31,208 nt of DNA from Ilumatobacteraceae bacterium. GTDB taxonomy: Bacteria > Actinomycetota > Acidimicrobiia > Acidimicrobiales > Ilumatobacteraceae. The notes under the pieces are model-generated. The model did no database searches. It saw only the letters and a list, made by a program, of their open reading frames with translations, and was not told where the DNA came from. Positions within the stretch are counted from its first letter, which is position 1; every line of letters begins with the position of its first letter. The DNA is taken from the NCBI GenBank assembly GCA_025463305.1, contig JAOBWK010000041.1, positions 1 to 31,208 of the forward strand, in the 5' to 3' direction. Positions 8,146-16,231 of this stretch are shown here, in pieces. The position numbers were made by a program, and so were the translations under genes.

Positions 8146-10419
8146 GCCGATGATGTCGATCGGACGCACGGGGACGCGGTCGATCGCCTTGCCGATGGCG
8201 TCGCGGATCGCGGCGACGATGGCCGGTGTGCTCGACACGGTGGGCGGCTCTCCCACGCCCTTGGCCCCGAGCGGCGCGATCGGATCGGGCTCCTCGATGA
8301 GGGTGGCCACGACATCGGGCATGTCGAGGAAGGTCGGCAGGAGGTAGTCGGTGAAGCTCGGGTTGCGCACCCGGCCATTCGTCATGACGATTTCCTCCAT
8401 CACCGCCAGGCCCAGGCCCTGGGCGATGCCGCCCTCGATCTGGCCGATGACGCTCAGTGGGTTGAGCGCGCGACCGACGTCCTGCGCCGTCGCGACCTGG
8501 ATCACCTTGACGAGCCCGAGCTCGGGATCCACGTCCACCACGGCGCGATGGGCCACGAACGCGAACGCCGTGTGGCAGTTCCCCTGCCCGTTCTCGTCGA
8601 GGTCCTCGGTGGGTGCGTGACGGTACTCGACGGTCTCGTCGAAGGCGATGCCGACGGTGGCCTCGACGACCGGGACGCGCAGCACCCCGGAGGCATCGAC
8701 GATCTCGCCCCCTTCGATCGACAACGACGATGCGTCGACACCGTGGATCGCGGCGACGTGATCGAACATCAGCCCGCGCACCTTCTGGCACGCGGCGTTC
8801 ACCGCTCCCCCGCTCATCCAGGTCTGTCGCGACGCCGACGTCGATCCCGCCGAACCGACACCGGTGTCGATCGGATCGAGCAACACTTCGTCGACGCCGA
8901 GGACGCTGCGTGCGATCTGCCCGGCGATGGTGACGAAACCCTGCCCGACCTCGGCCGTGGCGAACTTGAGCGTCGCGATGCCGTCGGCGAGGCGGCACCG
9001 CGCCGTCGAGAAGTCGTCGAAGCCCTCGCTGTACATCAGGTTCTTGATCGACACGGCGAAGCCGATCCCGCGGCGGATGTGGCCGGCGTCGGCGGTGCGA
9101 CCGGCACCGCCGGGGAGGCGCATCGGATCGTGGTCGTGGCCACCGACCGGCTCGTCGGGCAGCGGCAGCGCTGCGGTCTCGCGGATGCAACGCGCCACCG
9201 GCGCGACGTTCTCGATGACCTGCCCGGTGATCAGCTTGTCGCCGGTCTCCATCGCGTTGCGCAGCCGGAGCTCGACCGGATCGATGCCGCACGCCGCGGC
9301 GAGGCGGTCCATCTGGCCCTCATGGGCGAAGCACGCCTGCACCACGCCGAAGCCGCGCATCGCCCCGCACGGCAGGTTGTTGGTGCGCACGGCGTAGCCG
9401 TCGACGAGCGCGTTCGGGCACTTGTACGGGCCCTGCGTGTGGGTGATGCCGTTGATCAGCACGGCCGATGACGTGGACGCGTACGCGCCGCCGTCGAACA
9501 CCATCCGCGCCTCGATCTTGACCAGCCGACCATCGGCGGTGGCGTGGTGCCGCATCCAGATCGTGGCCGGATGGCGGTGCACGTGGCCGAGGAAGCTCTC
9601 CTCACGGCTGTACTGGATGCGCACCGGGCGACCGGTCCGCAGCGCGAGCAGACAGGTGTGCACCTGCAGGCTGATGTCCTCGCGGGCGCCGAAGGCACCG
9701 CCGACACCGCCGAGCGTGAGCCGCACCTTCTCCGGCGCAAGGCCGAGGCACGCAGCGATCTGCTTCTGGTCCTCGTGCAGCCACTGGGTGGCGACGTACA
9801 GCTCGACGCCGGCGCCACCCGGATCGGGCATCGCCAGCGCGGCCTCGAGCCCGAGGAACGCCTGATCCTGCATGCCGATGACGTAGTTGCCCTCGACCAC
9901 GACGTCGCCGGTGACCGACGTGTCGCCGCAGACGATGCGCTGGTGGCGGATCAGGTTGCCATCGGGGTGGATCGGTGGGTGGCTGCCGTCGATGGCGCGC
10001 TCGGGTTCGGTGAGTGGCTCCATCTCCTCGTACACGACGACGATCGCGGCGAGCGCGCGCCGGCACGTCTCGGGGTGATCCGCCGCCACCGCGGCGATCG
10101 GCTCGCCGACGTAGCGCACGACGTCGCTCGCGAACACCGGCTGGTCCTGGCTGATCAGGCCGTAGTGCATCTCGCCCGGCACGTCGGCCGCCGTGATGAT
10201 GGTCTCGACGCCGGCGATCTTCCAGGCCGCGCTGAGGTCGATCGACACGATGCGCGCCGACGGATGTGGGGAGCGCAGCGTGGCGCCCCACAGGCAGTGC
10301 TCGGCATTGAGGTCACCGGAGAACGCGAAGCTGCCCTGCACCTTGGCCGTGCCGTCGGGACGCGTGATGCTGTCGCCCAGGCGTCCGCGATGGGTGCGTT
10401 CCGTGCCGACGAGCGTCAC
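8143..10419 (-). CDS. molybdenum hydroxylase large (Mo-cofactor) subunit, xanthine dehydrogenase type
   Basis: The 758-residue catalytic subunit of a three-subunit molybdenum hydroxylase binds molybdopterin and hydroxylates an N-heterocycle or aldehyde. An N-terminal aldehyde oxidase/xanthine dehydrogenase a/b-hammerhead domain comes first (from about GDSITRPDG, residue 15). The Mo-binding domain has GGVGGAFGARED (237-248), CGAMRGFG (351-358, with the substrate-loop arginine), GSAGSTSASR (522-531) and the catalytic glutamate in GVGEPP (E724). The loop lacks the Cys-containing AYXCSFR motif of carbon monoxide dehydrogenase. The GTG start overlaps the stop of the iron-sulfur subunit (GTGA). Purine (xanthine or hypoxanthine) is the likeliest substrate because of the downstream phosphoribosyltransferase, but nicotinate-like or other heterocycles cannot be excluded. 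No XdhC-type cofactor-insertion chaperone is present in the window. Confidence 0.88.
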   Translation of the reverse strand: MTLVGTERTHRGRLGDSITRPDGTAKVQGSFAFSGDLNAEHCLWGATLRSPHPSARIVSIDLSAAWKIAGVETIITAADVPGEMHYGLISQDQPVFASDVVRYVGEPIAAVAADHPETCRRALAAIVVVYEEMEPLTEPERAIDGSHPPIHPDGNLIRHQRIVCGDTSVTGDVVVEGNYVIGMQDQAFLGLEAALAMPDPGGAGVELYVATQWLHEDQKQIAACLGLAPEKVRLTLGGVGGAFGAREDISLQVHTCLLALRTGRPVRIQYSREESFLGHVHRHPATIWMRHHATADGRLVKIEARMVFDGGAYASTSSAVLINGITHTQGPYKCPNALVDGYAVRTNNLPCGAMRGFGVVQACFAHEGQMDRLAAACGIDPVELRLRNAMETGDKLITGQVIENVAPVARCIRETAALPLPDEPVGGHDHDPMRLPGGAGRTADAGHIRRGIGFAVSIKNLMYSEGFDDFSTARCRLADGIATLKFATAEVGQGFVTIAGQIARSVLGVDEVLLDPIDTGVGSAGSTSASRQTWMSGGAVNAACQKVRGLMFDHVAAIHGVDASSLSIEGGEIVDASGVLRVPVVEATVGIAFDETVEYRHAPTEDLDENGQGNCHTAFAFVAHRAVVDVDPELGLVKVIQVATAQDVGRALNPLSVIGQIEGGIAQGLGLAVMEEIVMTNGRVRNPSFTDYLLPTFLDMPDVVATLIEEPDPIAPLGAKGVGEPPTVSSTPAIVAAIRDAIGKAIDRVPVRPIDIIG

Positions 10420-10925
10420 GGCGCGACCTCGGCGTCGGCGACGGCGGCACGCCGCGCGACCGACACCCGCTGGACGGCTTCGATGATGCGCCCGTAGCCG
10501 GTGCAGCGGCAGACGTTGCCGCTGAGCTCCTCGCGGATCTCGAACTCCGTCGGCTCGGCCGTGCGTTCGAGCAGGGCGTGGGTGGCCATGATCAGGCCCG
10601 GTGTGCAGAAGCCGCACTGCACGGCGCCCGCCTCGACGAACGCACGCTGCACGTCGCTCGGCGAACCAATCGGGGCGACGCCTTCGATGGTGACGATCGG
10701 CTGATCGATCGCGCTCGCGGCCATCACCAGGCAGCTGCAGACCAGCTCGCCGGCGACGAGCACGCTGCACGATCCACACTCGCCCTGCTCGCACGCGCCC
10801 TTGCTGCCCATCAGCCCGAGACGTTCGCGGAGGACGTAGAGGAGGCTCTCCCCCATCCACGCGTCCTGCACGTCGCACAGCACGCCGTTGACGTGCAGGC
10901 TGTAGTGCTCGCTGTAGCTATCCAT
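10416..10925 (-). CDS. molybdenum hydroxylase [2Fe-2S] subunit
   Basis: The 169-residue iron-sulfur subunit carries electrons from the Mo centre to FAD. It has the two-cluster pattern of the family: a plant-ferredoxin-type cluster with C45, C50, C53 and C65, and a C-terminal cluster with C104, C107, C139 and C141 (QCGFC, then VCRCTGYGRI). The length is typical. The ATG at 10925 lies inside the end of the FAD-subunit gene (8-base overlap), and its stop overlaps the start of the large subunit, so all three genes are translationally coupled. All eight cysteines are present, so it should be functional. Confidence 0.92.
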   Translation of the reverse strand: MDSYSEHYSLHVNGVLCDVQDAWMGESLLYVLRERLGLMGSKGACEQGECGSCSVLVAGELVCSCLVMAASAIDQPIVTIEGVAPIGSPSDVQRAFVEAGAVQCGFCTPGLIMATHALLERTAEPTEFEIREELSGNVCRCTGYGRIIEAVQRVSVARRAAVADAEVAP

Positions 10926-11772
10926 TCGGGAACGCCCGTCGCAGGAGCCGGCTCGACAGCACCGAGATCGCGTGGCGGCGGTAGTCGGCCGTGGCGCGGT
11001 GGTCGTCGATCGGACGGCTCGTGGCAGCGGCCAGCTCGCCGAACCGGGCGATCACGTCGGCGCCGGCCGACGCCGTGTCGAAGTCGACGGACTCGGTCGC
11101 GAACTGCTCGGCCTCGCCGCAGCGGATGATCGTCGTGCCGACGGAGCCGATCGCGAGCCGGATCGACCGGGTCGGGTCGTCGACCACGACGCACGCCGTG
11201 GCGAGCGCGATCACCATCGCGTTGCGCACGCCGACCTTCGAGTATCCCTGGTAGCCCGACAGGGCCGGCACGGACACCGCCGTGATCAGCTCGTCGGGTC
11301 GCCGGGCGTTGCGCTTCACGCCGAGCATGAACTCCGCCACCGGCAGCGAACGCTCGCCGGCGGTGCTCGCGAGGTGGACGACGGCGTCCAGCGCGGCGAG
11401 CACGGGGAGCCCGTCGCCCGCCGGCGAGCACGTGCCGAGGTTGCCGCCGAGCGTGCCGGCGTGGCGGATCTGCGGCGATCCGACCGTGCGCGATGCCTCG
11501 GCCAGTGCCGGCACGAGGTCGGCGATCGGCGGCTCCATCAGCTCGGCGTACGTCACGGCTGCGCCGATGCGCAGCGTCGATGTGTCCGGCTGGAAGGTCC
11601 ACGAGCGCAGCTCGGCCACCCGGTTGAGCGCCAGCACCCGACTCGGCGGGCTGCGGTGGCCCATGTTGATCTCGACCATCGCATCGGTCCCGCCGGCCAG
11701 CACGAGCGTGTCGGCCGATTCGGCGAGCATCGACACGGCGTCGTCGAGGCTGGTGGGAACGAGGACCGGCAT
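10918..11772 (-). CDS. molybdenum hydroxylase FAD-binding subunit
   Basis: The 284-residue medium subunit has the vanillyl-alcohol-oxidase-type FAD fold found in CoxM and xanthine dehydrogenase FAD subunits. FAD contacts are visible as VLAGGTDAMVEI near residues 24-35 and TLGGNLGTCSPAGD near 107-120. It is the first gene of the operon with order FAD, 2Fe-2S, Mo, which is common for stand-alone bacterial molybdenum hydroxylases. The subunit passes electrons to NAD+ or another acceptor. Its ATG is 10 bases downstream of a TANNNT box, so the operon mRNA has almost no leader. An AT-rich patch with two TTGTA-type repeats overlaps the promoter and may be a repressor site. Confidence 0.9.
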   Translation of the reverse strand: MPVLVPTSLDDAVSMLAESADTLVLAGGTDAMVEINMGHRSPPSRVLALNRVAELRSWTFQPDTSTLRIGAAVTYAELMEPPIADLVPALAEASRTVGSPQIRHAGTLGGNLGTCSPAGDGLPVLAALDAVVHLASTAGERSLPVAEFMLGVKRNARRPDELITAVSVPALSGYQGYSKVGVRNAMVIALATACVVVDDPTRSIRLAIGSVGTTIIRCGEAEQFATESVDFDTASAGADVIARFGELAAATSRPIDDHRATADYRRHAISVLSSRLLRRAFPNG

Positions 11773-11782
11773 GGTGCTGCGA

Positions 11783-11800
11783 ACTTTACAATTCGTACAA
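11783..11800 (-). promoter_or_regulatory. putative promoter and operator of the Mo-hydroxylase operon
   Basis: On the minus strand TAAAGT (11783-11788) is a TANNNT box 10 bases before the ATG at 11772. It is embedded in an unusually AT-rich stretch with two direct TTGTA repeats 9 bases apart (TTGTACGAATTGTAA at 11786-11800), which also forms an imperfect palindrome. An operator for a regulator encoded elsewhere is plausible. The remaining 70 bases up to the PPK2 gene also hold a repeated GAGCGT. Confidence 0.45.
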
Positions 11801-11869
11801 CCGGACCAGACGCGATGCCTGCGAACGCTCGGTCACGCTCGTGTTACGCAGATGTTTCGGAACCAGCGC

Positions 11870-12733
11870 CTATTGCACCACGACGCTCAGGATCGCGGGG
11901 TCGCCTGGAGGTAGCTGCGGGTCGATCTGGGTGAGGGCGTGGTGGACGATGCGCGCCACGCAGAGGTCGCGGACCCACTTGTGGTTGGCGGGCACCACGT
12001 ACCACGGGGCGCGGGCCGTGGAGGTCTCGTTGAACGCGGCCTCGTAGGCCCTCATGTACTGCGACCAGAGCTGGCGGTCGTCGAGGTCGCCGAGGCGGAA
12101 CTTCCAGCGCTTCTCCGGATCGTCGATCCGGGCCTGCAGACGCTCGCGCTGCTCCTCCTTGGAGATGTGCAGGTTGATCTTCACGATCGTGGTGCCCTCG
12201 TCGACGAGCATCCGCTCGAACTCGCGGATGTGCCGGTAGCGGTGGTGCCAACGCTCCTCGGGCACCAGGTTCTTGACCCTGGCGATCAGCACGTCTTCGT
12301 AGTGGCTGCGGTTCCAGACGGCGATCTCGCCCCGCGCCGGGGCGAGTGCGTGCACTCGCCACAGGTAGTCGTGGCCGAGCTCGGCGCTGGTCGGCGCCTT
12401 GAAGCTGGACACCCGCACGTCGGCGGCGTTCAACGGGCCGAACACGCTGCGCACCGTCCCGTCCTTGCCAGCGGCGTCGATGGCCTGCAGCACCACGAGC
12501 AGTCCGCGCTGGGACTCGGCGGCCAGGCGCTGCTGGAGCCGGTCGATGTCGAGCAGCAGGACGGCGAGCTCGCGCTCGGCATCGGCGCGCTCCCAGCCGA
12601 AGTCCTGATCGGGTGTGCGCTGCTTGAACACGAAGTCCGATTCCGGCTTCACCCGGAGCCGGGCGAGGAACTTCGCGACCTTGGCTTCGACCTGCTTGGC
12701 TGCCGCCCGAGCGGCCTGCTGCTCATCCGACAT
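11870..12733 (-). CDS. polyphosphate kinase 2 family protein (PPK2)
   Basis: The 287-residue cytoplasmic enzyme transfers phosphate between polyphosphate and nucleotides. The P-loop kinase core is clear: Walker A AIDAAGKDGT near residues 84-93, FKAPTSAELGHDYLWRVH near 111-128, and Walker B/base-binding WNRSHYEDVL at 140-149, with the lid region of Arg/Lys-rich helices after it. The ATG at 12733 lies 7 bases after a TANNNT box, which argues for it over an in-frame start upstream at 12796. It follows the small Cys-rich gene on the same strand by 17 bases. Whether it makes NDP or NTP, and from which base, cannot be told from sequence by eye. Confidence 0.92.
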   Translation of the reverse strand: MSDEQQAARAAAKQVEAKVAKFLARLRVKPESDFVFKQRTPDQDFGWERADAERELAVLLLDIDRLQQRLAAESQRGLLVVLQAIDAAGKDGTVRSVFGPLNAADVRVSSFKAPTSAELGHDYLWRVHALAPARGEIAVWNRSHYEDVLIARVKNLVPEERWHHRYRHIREFERMLVDEGTTIVKINLHISKEEQRERLQARIDDPEKRWKFRLGDLDDRQLWSQYMRAYEAAFNETSTARAPWYVVPANHKWVRDLCVARIVHHALTQIDPQLPPGDPAILSVVVQ

Positions 12734-12740
12734 GCCGGTG

Positions 12741-12746
12741 ACCGTA
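12741..12746 (-). promoter_or_regulatory. putative -10 box, leaderless PPK2 gene
   Basis: TACGGT on the minus strand lies 7 bases before the ATG at 12733, within the gap after the upstream small gene. Confidence 0.45.
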
Positions 12747-12750
12747 GCCG

Positions 12751-12975
12751 TCACCCGGTGACGTACGGGCAGTGCCGACAGCCGCTCGAGCAGCACGTGC
12801 CACGCTCGGCCAGGAACGCAGCGGTGAACACGGCGAACCCGCTCGTCGGGTCGCGGTAGGCGGGCAACCCGGCCGACACGGCCTCGGCGTGGCGCGCCAT
12901 GATCTCGGTGAACCGCGGGTGACGTATCGAGAGGCGGGCCGGATGCGGCTGGTCGAGGGCGTCGTCGCGCATCAC
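12751..12975 (-). CDS. small Cys-rich protein, DUF5522-like
   Basis: This small protein has 74 residues from the GTG at 12975, or 73 from the adjacent ATG at 12972. The C-terminus carries a compact cysteine cluster, RGTCCSSGCRHCPY, preceded by YRDPTSGFAVFTAAFL. This matches the pattern of the short DUF5522 proteins, as I recall the family. The CC-x3-C-x2-C spacing suggests metal binding; the function is unknown. The GTG lies 7 bases after a TANNNT box, so a leaderless mRNA is likely. It precedes PPK2 by 17 bases and may be co-transcribed with it. The conserved Cys motif is the main reason to consider it real despite its size. Confidence 0.75.
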   Translation of the reverse strand: MMRDDALDQPHPARLSIRHPRFTEIMARHAEAVSAGLPAYRDPTSGFAVFTAAFLAERGTCCSSGCRHCPYVTG

Positions 12976-12982
12976 CTGCTGG

Positions 12983-12988
12983 ACGCTA
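12983..12988 (-). promoter_or_regulatory. putative -10 box, small Cys-rich gene
   Basis: TAGCGT on the minus strand is 7 bases from the GTG at 12975 and 10 from the ATG at 12972. It is divergent from the ABC importer promoter. Confidence 0.45.
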
Positions 12989-13045
12989 CGGGACCTCAAG
13001 CGCACGTCAACCGGCTCATGTTGGAGCGACCGCGAGGAGTGTGAC

Positions 13046-13051
13046 TAGTGT
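13046..13051 (+). promoter_or_regulatory. putative promoter of the ABC importer operon
   Basis: TAGTGT fits TANNNT, with TTGGAG (13021-13026) 19 bases upstream as a possible -35. It would start transcription near 13058, leaving a leader of about 90 bases that begins with the inverted repeats at 13060-13090. Confidence 0.4.
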
Positions 13052-13059
13052 GCGAACGT

Positions 13060-13090
13060 GTTGTGGCAGGGGTCACAACCCCTCGTGACC
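13060..13090 (+). other. nested, mutually exclusive hairpins in the ABC importer leader
   Basis: Three perfect 6-base inverted repeats share bases. GTTGTG (13060) pairs with CACAAC (13074-13079). AGGGGT (13068) pairs with ACCCCT (13078-13083) around a four-base loop. GGTCAC (13071) pairs with GTGACC (13085-13090). They cannot all form at once. The site could be an operator on DNA or a small folding element on RNA. No known riboswitch class is recognised. Confidence 0.4.
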
Positions 13091-13148
13091 ATGATTCTGG
13101 TTCGTCCGGAGTGGGCACGCAGCAACCAGCAGACCAAAAGGGGGGTCC

Positions 13149-15125
13149 ATGGGGACAACGAATCGTAGGCCGAGCACCACACACCGGCGGCGGCCGATGG
13201 TGTTCACCGGCGCCGCGCTGGTGAGCCTCGCGCTCATCGCCGGAGCGTGCAGCAAGAAAGACGACGGCAACGACCAATCCGTCGGCACGACCAAGGAGAC
13301 GACGGCGACGACCACCGCAGCCTCCACCGCCACCTCGTCGAGCAGCGAGGCCACGACACCGGCCTCCTCGAGCGGCACCACGGGTGGATCGACGGCTGGA
13401 TCGACGGTCGACACCGGCGGCGGCACCGCCACGACCGGCGGCACCGACACGTCCAGTCCCGCCACGGACTCCGTGCCACCGTCCGACATCGCCGACGTCA
13501 CGCCTGGGGGCAAGCTCGTCGTCAGCGGTGAGGCCGAGGTGGCCAATGCCTGGACCCCGGCTGCGATGCAGTGCGATTCATACTGCCAGGAGCGAGCCCG
13601 CTCGTTCTTCGATCCGGTGGCGGCCTTCGGGTCCGACGAGAAGGTGCACCCCTACCTCGCCAAGTCGATCGAGCCGAACGCCGACTTCACCCAGTGGACG
13701 ATCACGCTCCGTGACGGCATCTCGTTCACCGACGGCACCCCCGTCGATGCCGATGCGGTCATCTACAACCTGCAGGAGACCGGTACCTCGCTGCTGATCG
13801 CCAAGGCGCTCAACGACGTCGCCAAGATCCCGGATCCGTCCGGCGCCACCAACAGCGACGGCACGGCGAAGATGATCCTCGACATCACCAAGACCGACGA
13901 CAAGACGTTCACGATCATCCTCGGCAAGGACGGCGATCCGTCCAAGCCGCTGGCCTGGCCCGGCTTCGCTGCGGCGCTGACCACCCAGTGGGGCCTGATC
14001 GCCTCGCCGAAGTGGCTGGCCGACGCCGCCGCTGATCCGAGCAAGGCATCGATGCCGATCGGCTCGGGCCCCTTCATCGTGCAGAGCTACACCCCGCACG
14101 ACACCCTCGTGGTGAAGAAGAACCCGAACTACTGGCAGAAGGACGCCAACGGCGTGCAGCTGCCGTACCTCGACGAGATCGACTTCAAGGTCATCGAGGA
14201 CAGCCAGACGGCCGAAGAGGGCCTGCAGAACGGCGAGCTCGACATCTTCTCCACCTCGTCGGCCCAGGTCATCAAGGACTTCCGTGACGAAGCGGCCGAC
14301 TTCCCGATGACGGAGCAGACCAAGTACGTCGAGACGAACTACATCCTCATCGACCTGGCCAAGCCCGGTCCGACGTCGGACGCCCGGGTGCGCTGCGCGC
14401 TCTCCAAGGCCATCGACCGTCAGGAGCTGATCGACCTCACCGAGGGCGGCATCACCCAGATCGCCAACGGTCTGTTCTCGCCCGGCCAGGAAGGCCACCT
14501 CGACGACAACGGCTTCGATCCGAAGCAGGACATCGCCGGCGCGAAGGCGCTCATCGCCGACTACCAGAAGGACCACCCCGGCGACATCACCGTCGAGTAC
14601 GGCCACACCGCGACCGCCATCGGCGATCAGGAGGCCGAGCTGCTCAAGGGCTACTGGTCGGCGATCGGCGTGAACACCACGGTCGACGTGGTGCCCCAGG
14701 ACGTCTTCATCACCAACGCCCTGTTCGGCGTGCCGACGTTCTTCATGTACGGCTGGCGCAACAACGCCGGCCTCACCGTCGACCAGCAGAACTACTGGTG
14801 GAACTCGGTGTCGGGCCCGCCGGACGGCTCGCTCGCACTGAACTTCGGCCGCATCAACGACCCGATGATCGACTCGCTGCTCGCCGATGCCCGCAGCAAC
14901 ACCGATGCCGCCGCCCGCCAGAAGGACGCTGAGGACATCAACCGCCAGATGGCCAAGGAGTGCTACCAGATCCCGGTCGACTACACCCTGTGGGGCACGC
15001 CGCACAGCCCGAAGGTCAAGGGACTGGGCGAGACGGTGCTGCCCGACGGCTCGGCCGCCCGCGACGGCGCCGGCTTCTCCGGTCAGTTCTGGGTCAACTC
15101 GCTGTGGATCGACAGCAACAGCTGA
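13149..15125 (+). CDS. ABC importer substrate-binding lipoprotein, family 5 (Opp/Dpp type)
   Basis: The 658-residue extracellular lipoprotein captures the substrate for the importer encoded next. The N-terminus has Arg residues, a hydrophobic stretch and a lipobox ending at C34 (LIAGAC). A Ser/Thr/Gly-rich linker (about 40-110) spaces the domain from the membrane. The rest is an SBP_bac_5 domain, with family features such as a DGISFTDGTPVDADAVIYNL segment near residue 194 and PIGSGPFIV near 302. The ATG at 13149 follows an AAAAGGGGGG ribosome-binding site. Family members bind peptides, nickel, glycosides or opines; the ligand here is not readable. A strong hairpin follows the stop codon, as is common after binding-protein genes to keep their mRNA more abundant than that of the permeases. 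Confidence 0.9.
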   Translation: MGTTNRRPSTTHRRRPMVFTGAALVSLALIAGACSKKDDGNDQSVGTTKETTATTTAASTATSSSSEATTPASSSGTTGGSTAGSTVDTGGGTATTGGTDTSSPATDSVPPSDIADVTPGGKLVVSGEAEVANAWTPAAMQCDSYCQERARSFFDPVAAFGSDEKVHPYLAKSIEPNADFTQWTITLRDGISFTDGTPVDADAVIYNLQETGTSLLIAKALNDVAKIPDPSGATNSDGTAKMILDITKTDDKTFTIILGKDGDPSKPLAWPGFAAALTTQWGLIASPKWLADAAADPSKASMPIGSGPFIVQSYTPHDTLVVKKNPNYWQKDANGVQLPYLDEIDFKVIEDSQTAEEGLQNGELDIFSTSSAQVIKDFRDEAADFPMTEQTKYVETNYILIDLAKPGPTSDARVRCALSKAIDRQELIDLTEGGITQIANGLFSPGQEGHLDDNGFDPKQDIAGAKALIADYQKDHPGDITVEYGHTATAIGDQEAELLKGYWSAIGVNTTVDVVPQDVFITNALFGVPTFFMYGWRNNAGLTVDQQNYWWNSVSGPPDGSLALNFGRINDPMIDSLLADARSNTDAAARQKDAEDINRQMAKECYQIPVDYTLWGTPHSPKVKGLGETVLPDGSAARDGAGFSGQFWVNSLWIDSNS

Positions 15126-15145
15126 TCCACACCTGAACTCGACGA

Positions 15146-15180
15146 CAAGGGTGCGGGCCGCGCGGCGGTCCGCACCCTTG
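15146..15180 (+). terminator. intra-operon stem-loop after the binding-protein gene
   Basis: A perfect 11-base stem, CAAGGGTGCGG/CCGCACCCTTG, encloses a 13-base GC-rich loop and is not followed by a T-run. It lies between the binding-protein stop and the permease start (127-base gap). It probably stabilises the upstream mRNA or partly terminates transcription rather than ending the operon. Confidence 0.6.
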
Positions 15181-15252
15181 CCGTCAACAGCACCATCTCG
15201 AACAGCTCACCCGTCCCCGTCCGCCCCACTCACACCGGCACCCGAGGTCTGC

Positions 15253-16218
15253 ATGCGGTACTTCCTGCAACGACTCCTCCAATTCGTGATCGTGTTCTTC
15301 CTCGTCACGTTCGGGGTGCTCGTGTTCATGCGCATCGGCCTCAACAAGCCGGGCGACCCCGCTCGCACCATGCTCGGTGGCACCGCGACCGACGCCCAGA
15401 TCAAGGCCGTCACCGACCGCTTCCACCTGCACAGCAACTACCTCGCGCAGTACTGGTTCTGGCTGAAGGGGATGCTCACGGGCGACTTCGGCTACTCCCA
15501 GACGAACAACCTCAACGTCACCACGTACCTCAGGCCACACGTGCTGCCGACGCTGTTCCTCGGCGTCTACTCCACCATCGGCGCCCTCGCGATCGCCGTC
15601 CCCGTGGCCGTCTACCAGGCCTACCGCCGCGACAGCGCGTACGACAAGATCGGCAGCTTCACCTCGTTCGCGTTCGTGTCGATCCCGGTCGTGGTGCTCG
15701 CTCCCCTGCTCAACTTCCTCTTCATCGTCAAGCTCGGCTGGTTCCCCCGCCTGGCGTCGAAGGTGTACCCGTGGGACTCGCTGAGCGGCCACTTCAAGAA
15801 CTTCTTCATCCCGACCCTGACGCTGACGCTTCCGCTCGCGGCCGTCTTCGTCCGCCTGCTCCGCGCCGACATGGTGCAGACCCTGCAGGCCGACTTCGTC
15901 ACGCTCGCCAGCGCGAAGGGCGTCTCGCCCAGCCGCGTGCTGTGGGGCCACGCCCTGCGCAACTCGCTGTTCACGCTGCTCACCAACGTGGGCGTGCAGC
16001 TCGGCGGGCTCGTCGGCGGTGCGCTGATCGTCGAGCAGTACTTCAACCTGAAGGGCATGGGCTCCACCCTCGTGGTGGCCATCCTGTCGAGCGACATCTT
16101 CACGGTGCAGTCGGTCTCGGCGATCCTCGTCGCCTGCGTCGTGCTGGCCAACCTGCTGGTCGACCTCAGCTACGCCGTCATCGATCCCCGCATCCGCCAC
16201 GCCCGAGCACTGAGCTGA
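15253..16218 (+). CDS. ABC importer permease, OppB/DppB type
   Basis: The 321-residue inner-membrane permease is one half of the translocation channel. MRYFLQRLLQFVIVFFLVTF is the first membrane span, typical of DppB; a periplasmic loop and about five further spans follow. The conserved cytoplasmic EAA-type loop that contacts the ATPases is at ADFVTLASAKGVSPSRVLWG, near residue 215. The ATG at 15253 has GAGG 5 bases upstream; an in-frame extension to the left overlaps the binding-protein gene and is rejected. It is followed by the second permease after 13 bases. Confidence 0.92.
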   Translation: MRYFLQRLLQFVIVFFLVTFGVLVFMRIGLNKPGDPARTMLGGTATDAQIKAVTDRFHLHSNYLAQYWFWLKGMLTGDFGYSQTNNLNVTTYLRPHVLPTLFLGVYSTIGALAIAVPVAVYQAYRRDSAYDKIGSFTSFAFVSIPVVVLAPLLNFLFIVKLGWFPRLASKVYPWDSLSGHFKNFFIPTLTLTLPLAAVFVRLLRADMVQTLQADFVTLASAKGVSPSRVLWGHALRNSLFTLLTNVGVQLGGLVGGALIVEQYFNLKGMGSTLVVAILSSDIFTVQSVSAILVACVVLANLLVDLSYAVIDPRIRHARALS

Positions 16219-16231
16219 GGAGCTACTCGTC

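Noticed and set aside
8143..11772. Carbon monoxide dehydrogenase (CoxMSL)
   Set aside because: The gene order would fit, but the large subunit has CGAMRGFG at the active-site loop instead of the Cys-containing AYXCSFR motif of the CO-oxidising enzyme.
13578..15005. 475-codon minus-strand frame
   Set aside because: It is antisense to the ABC binding-protein gene and shows shadow composition only.
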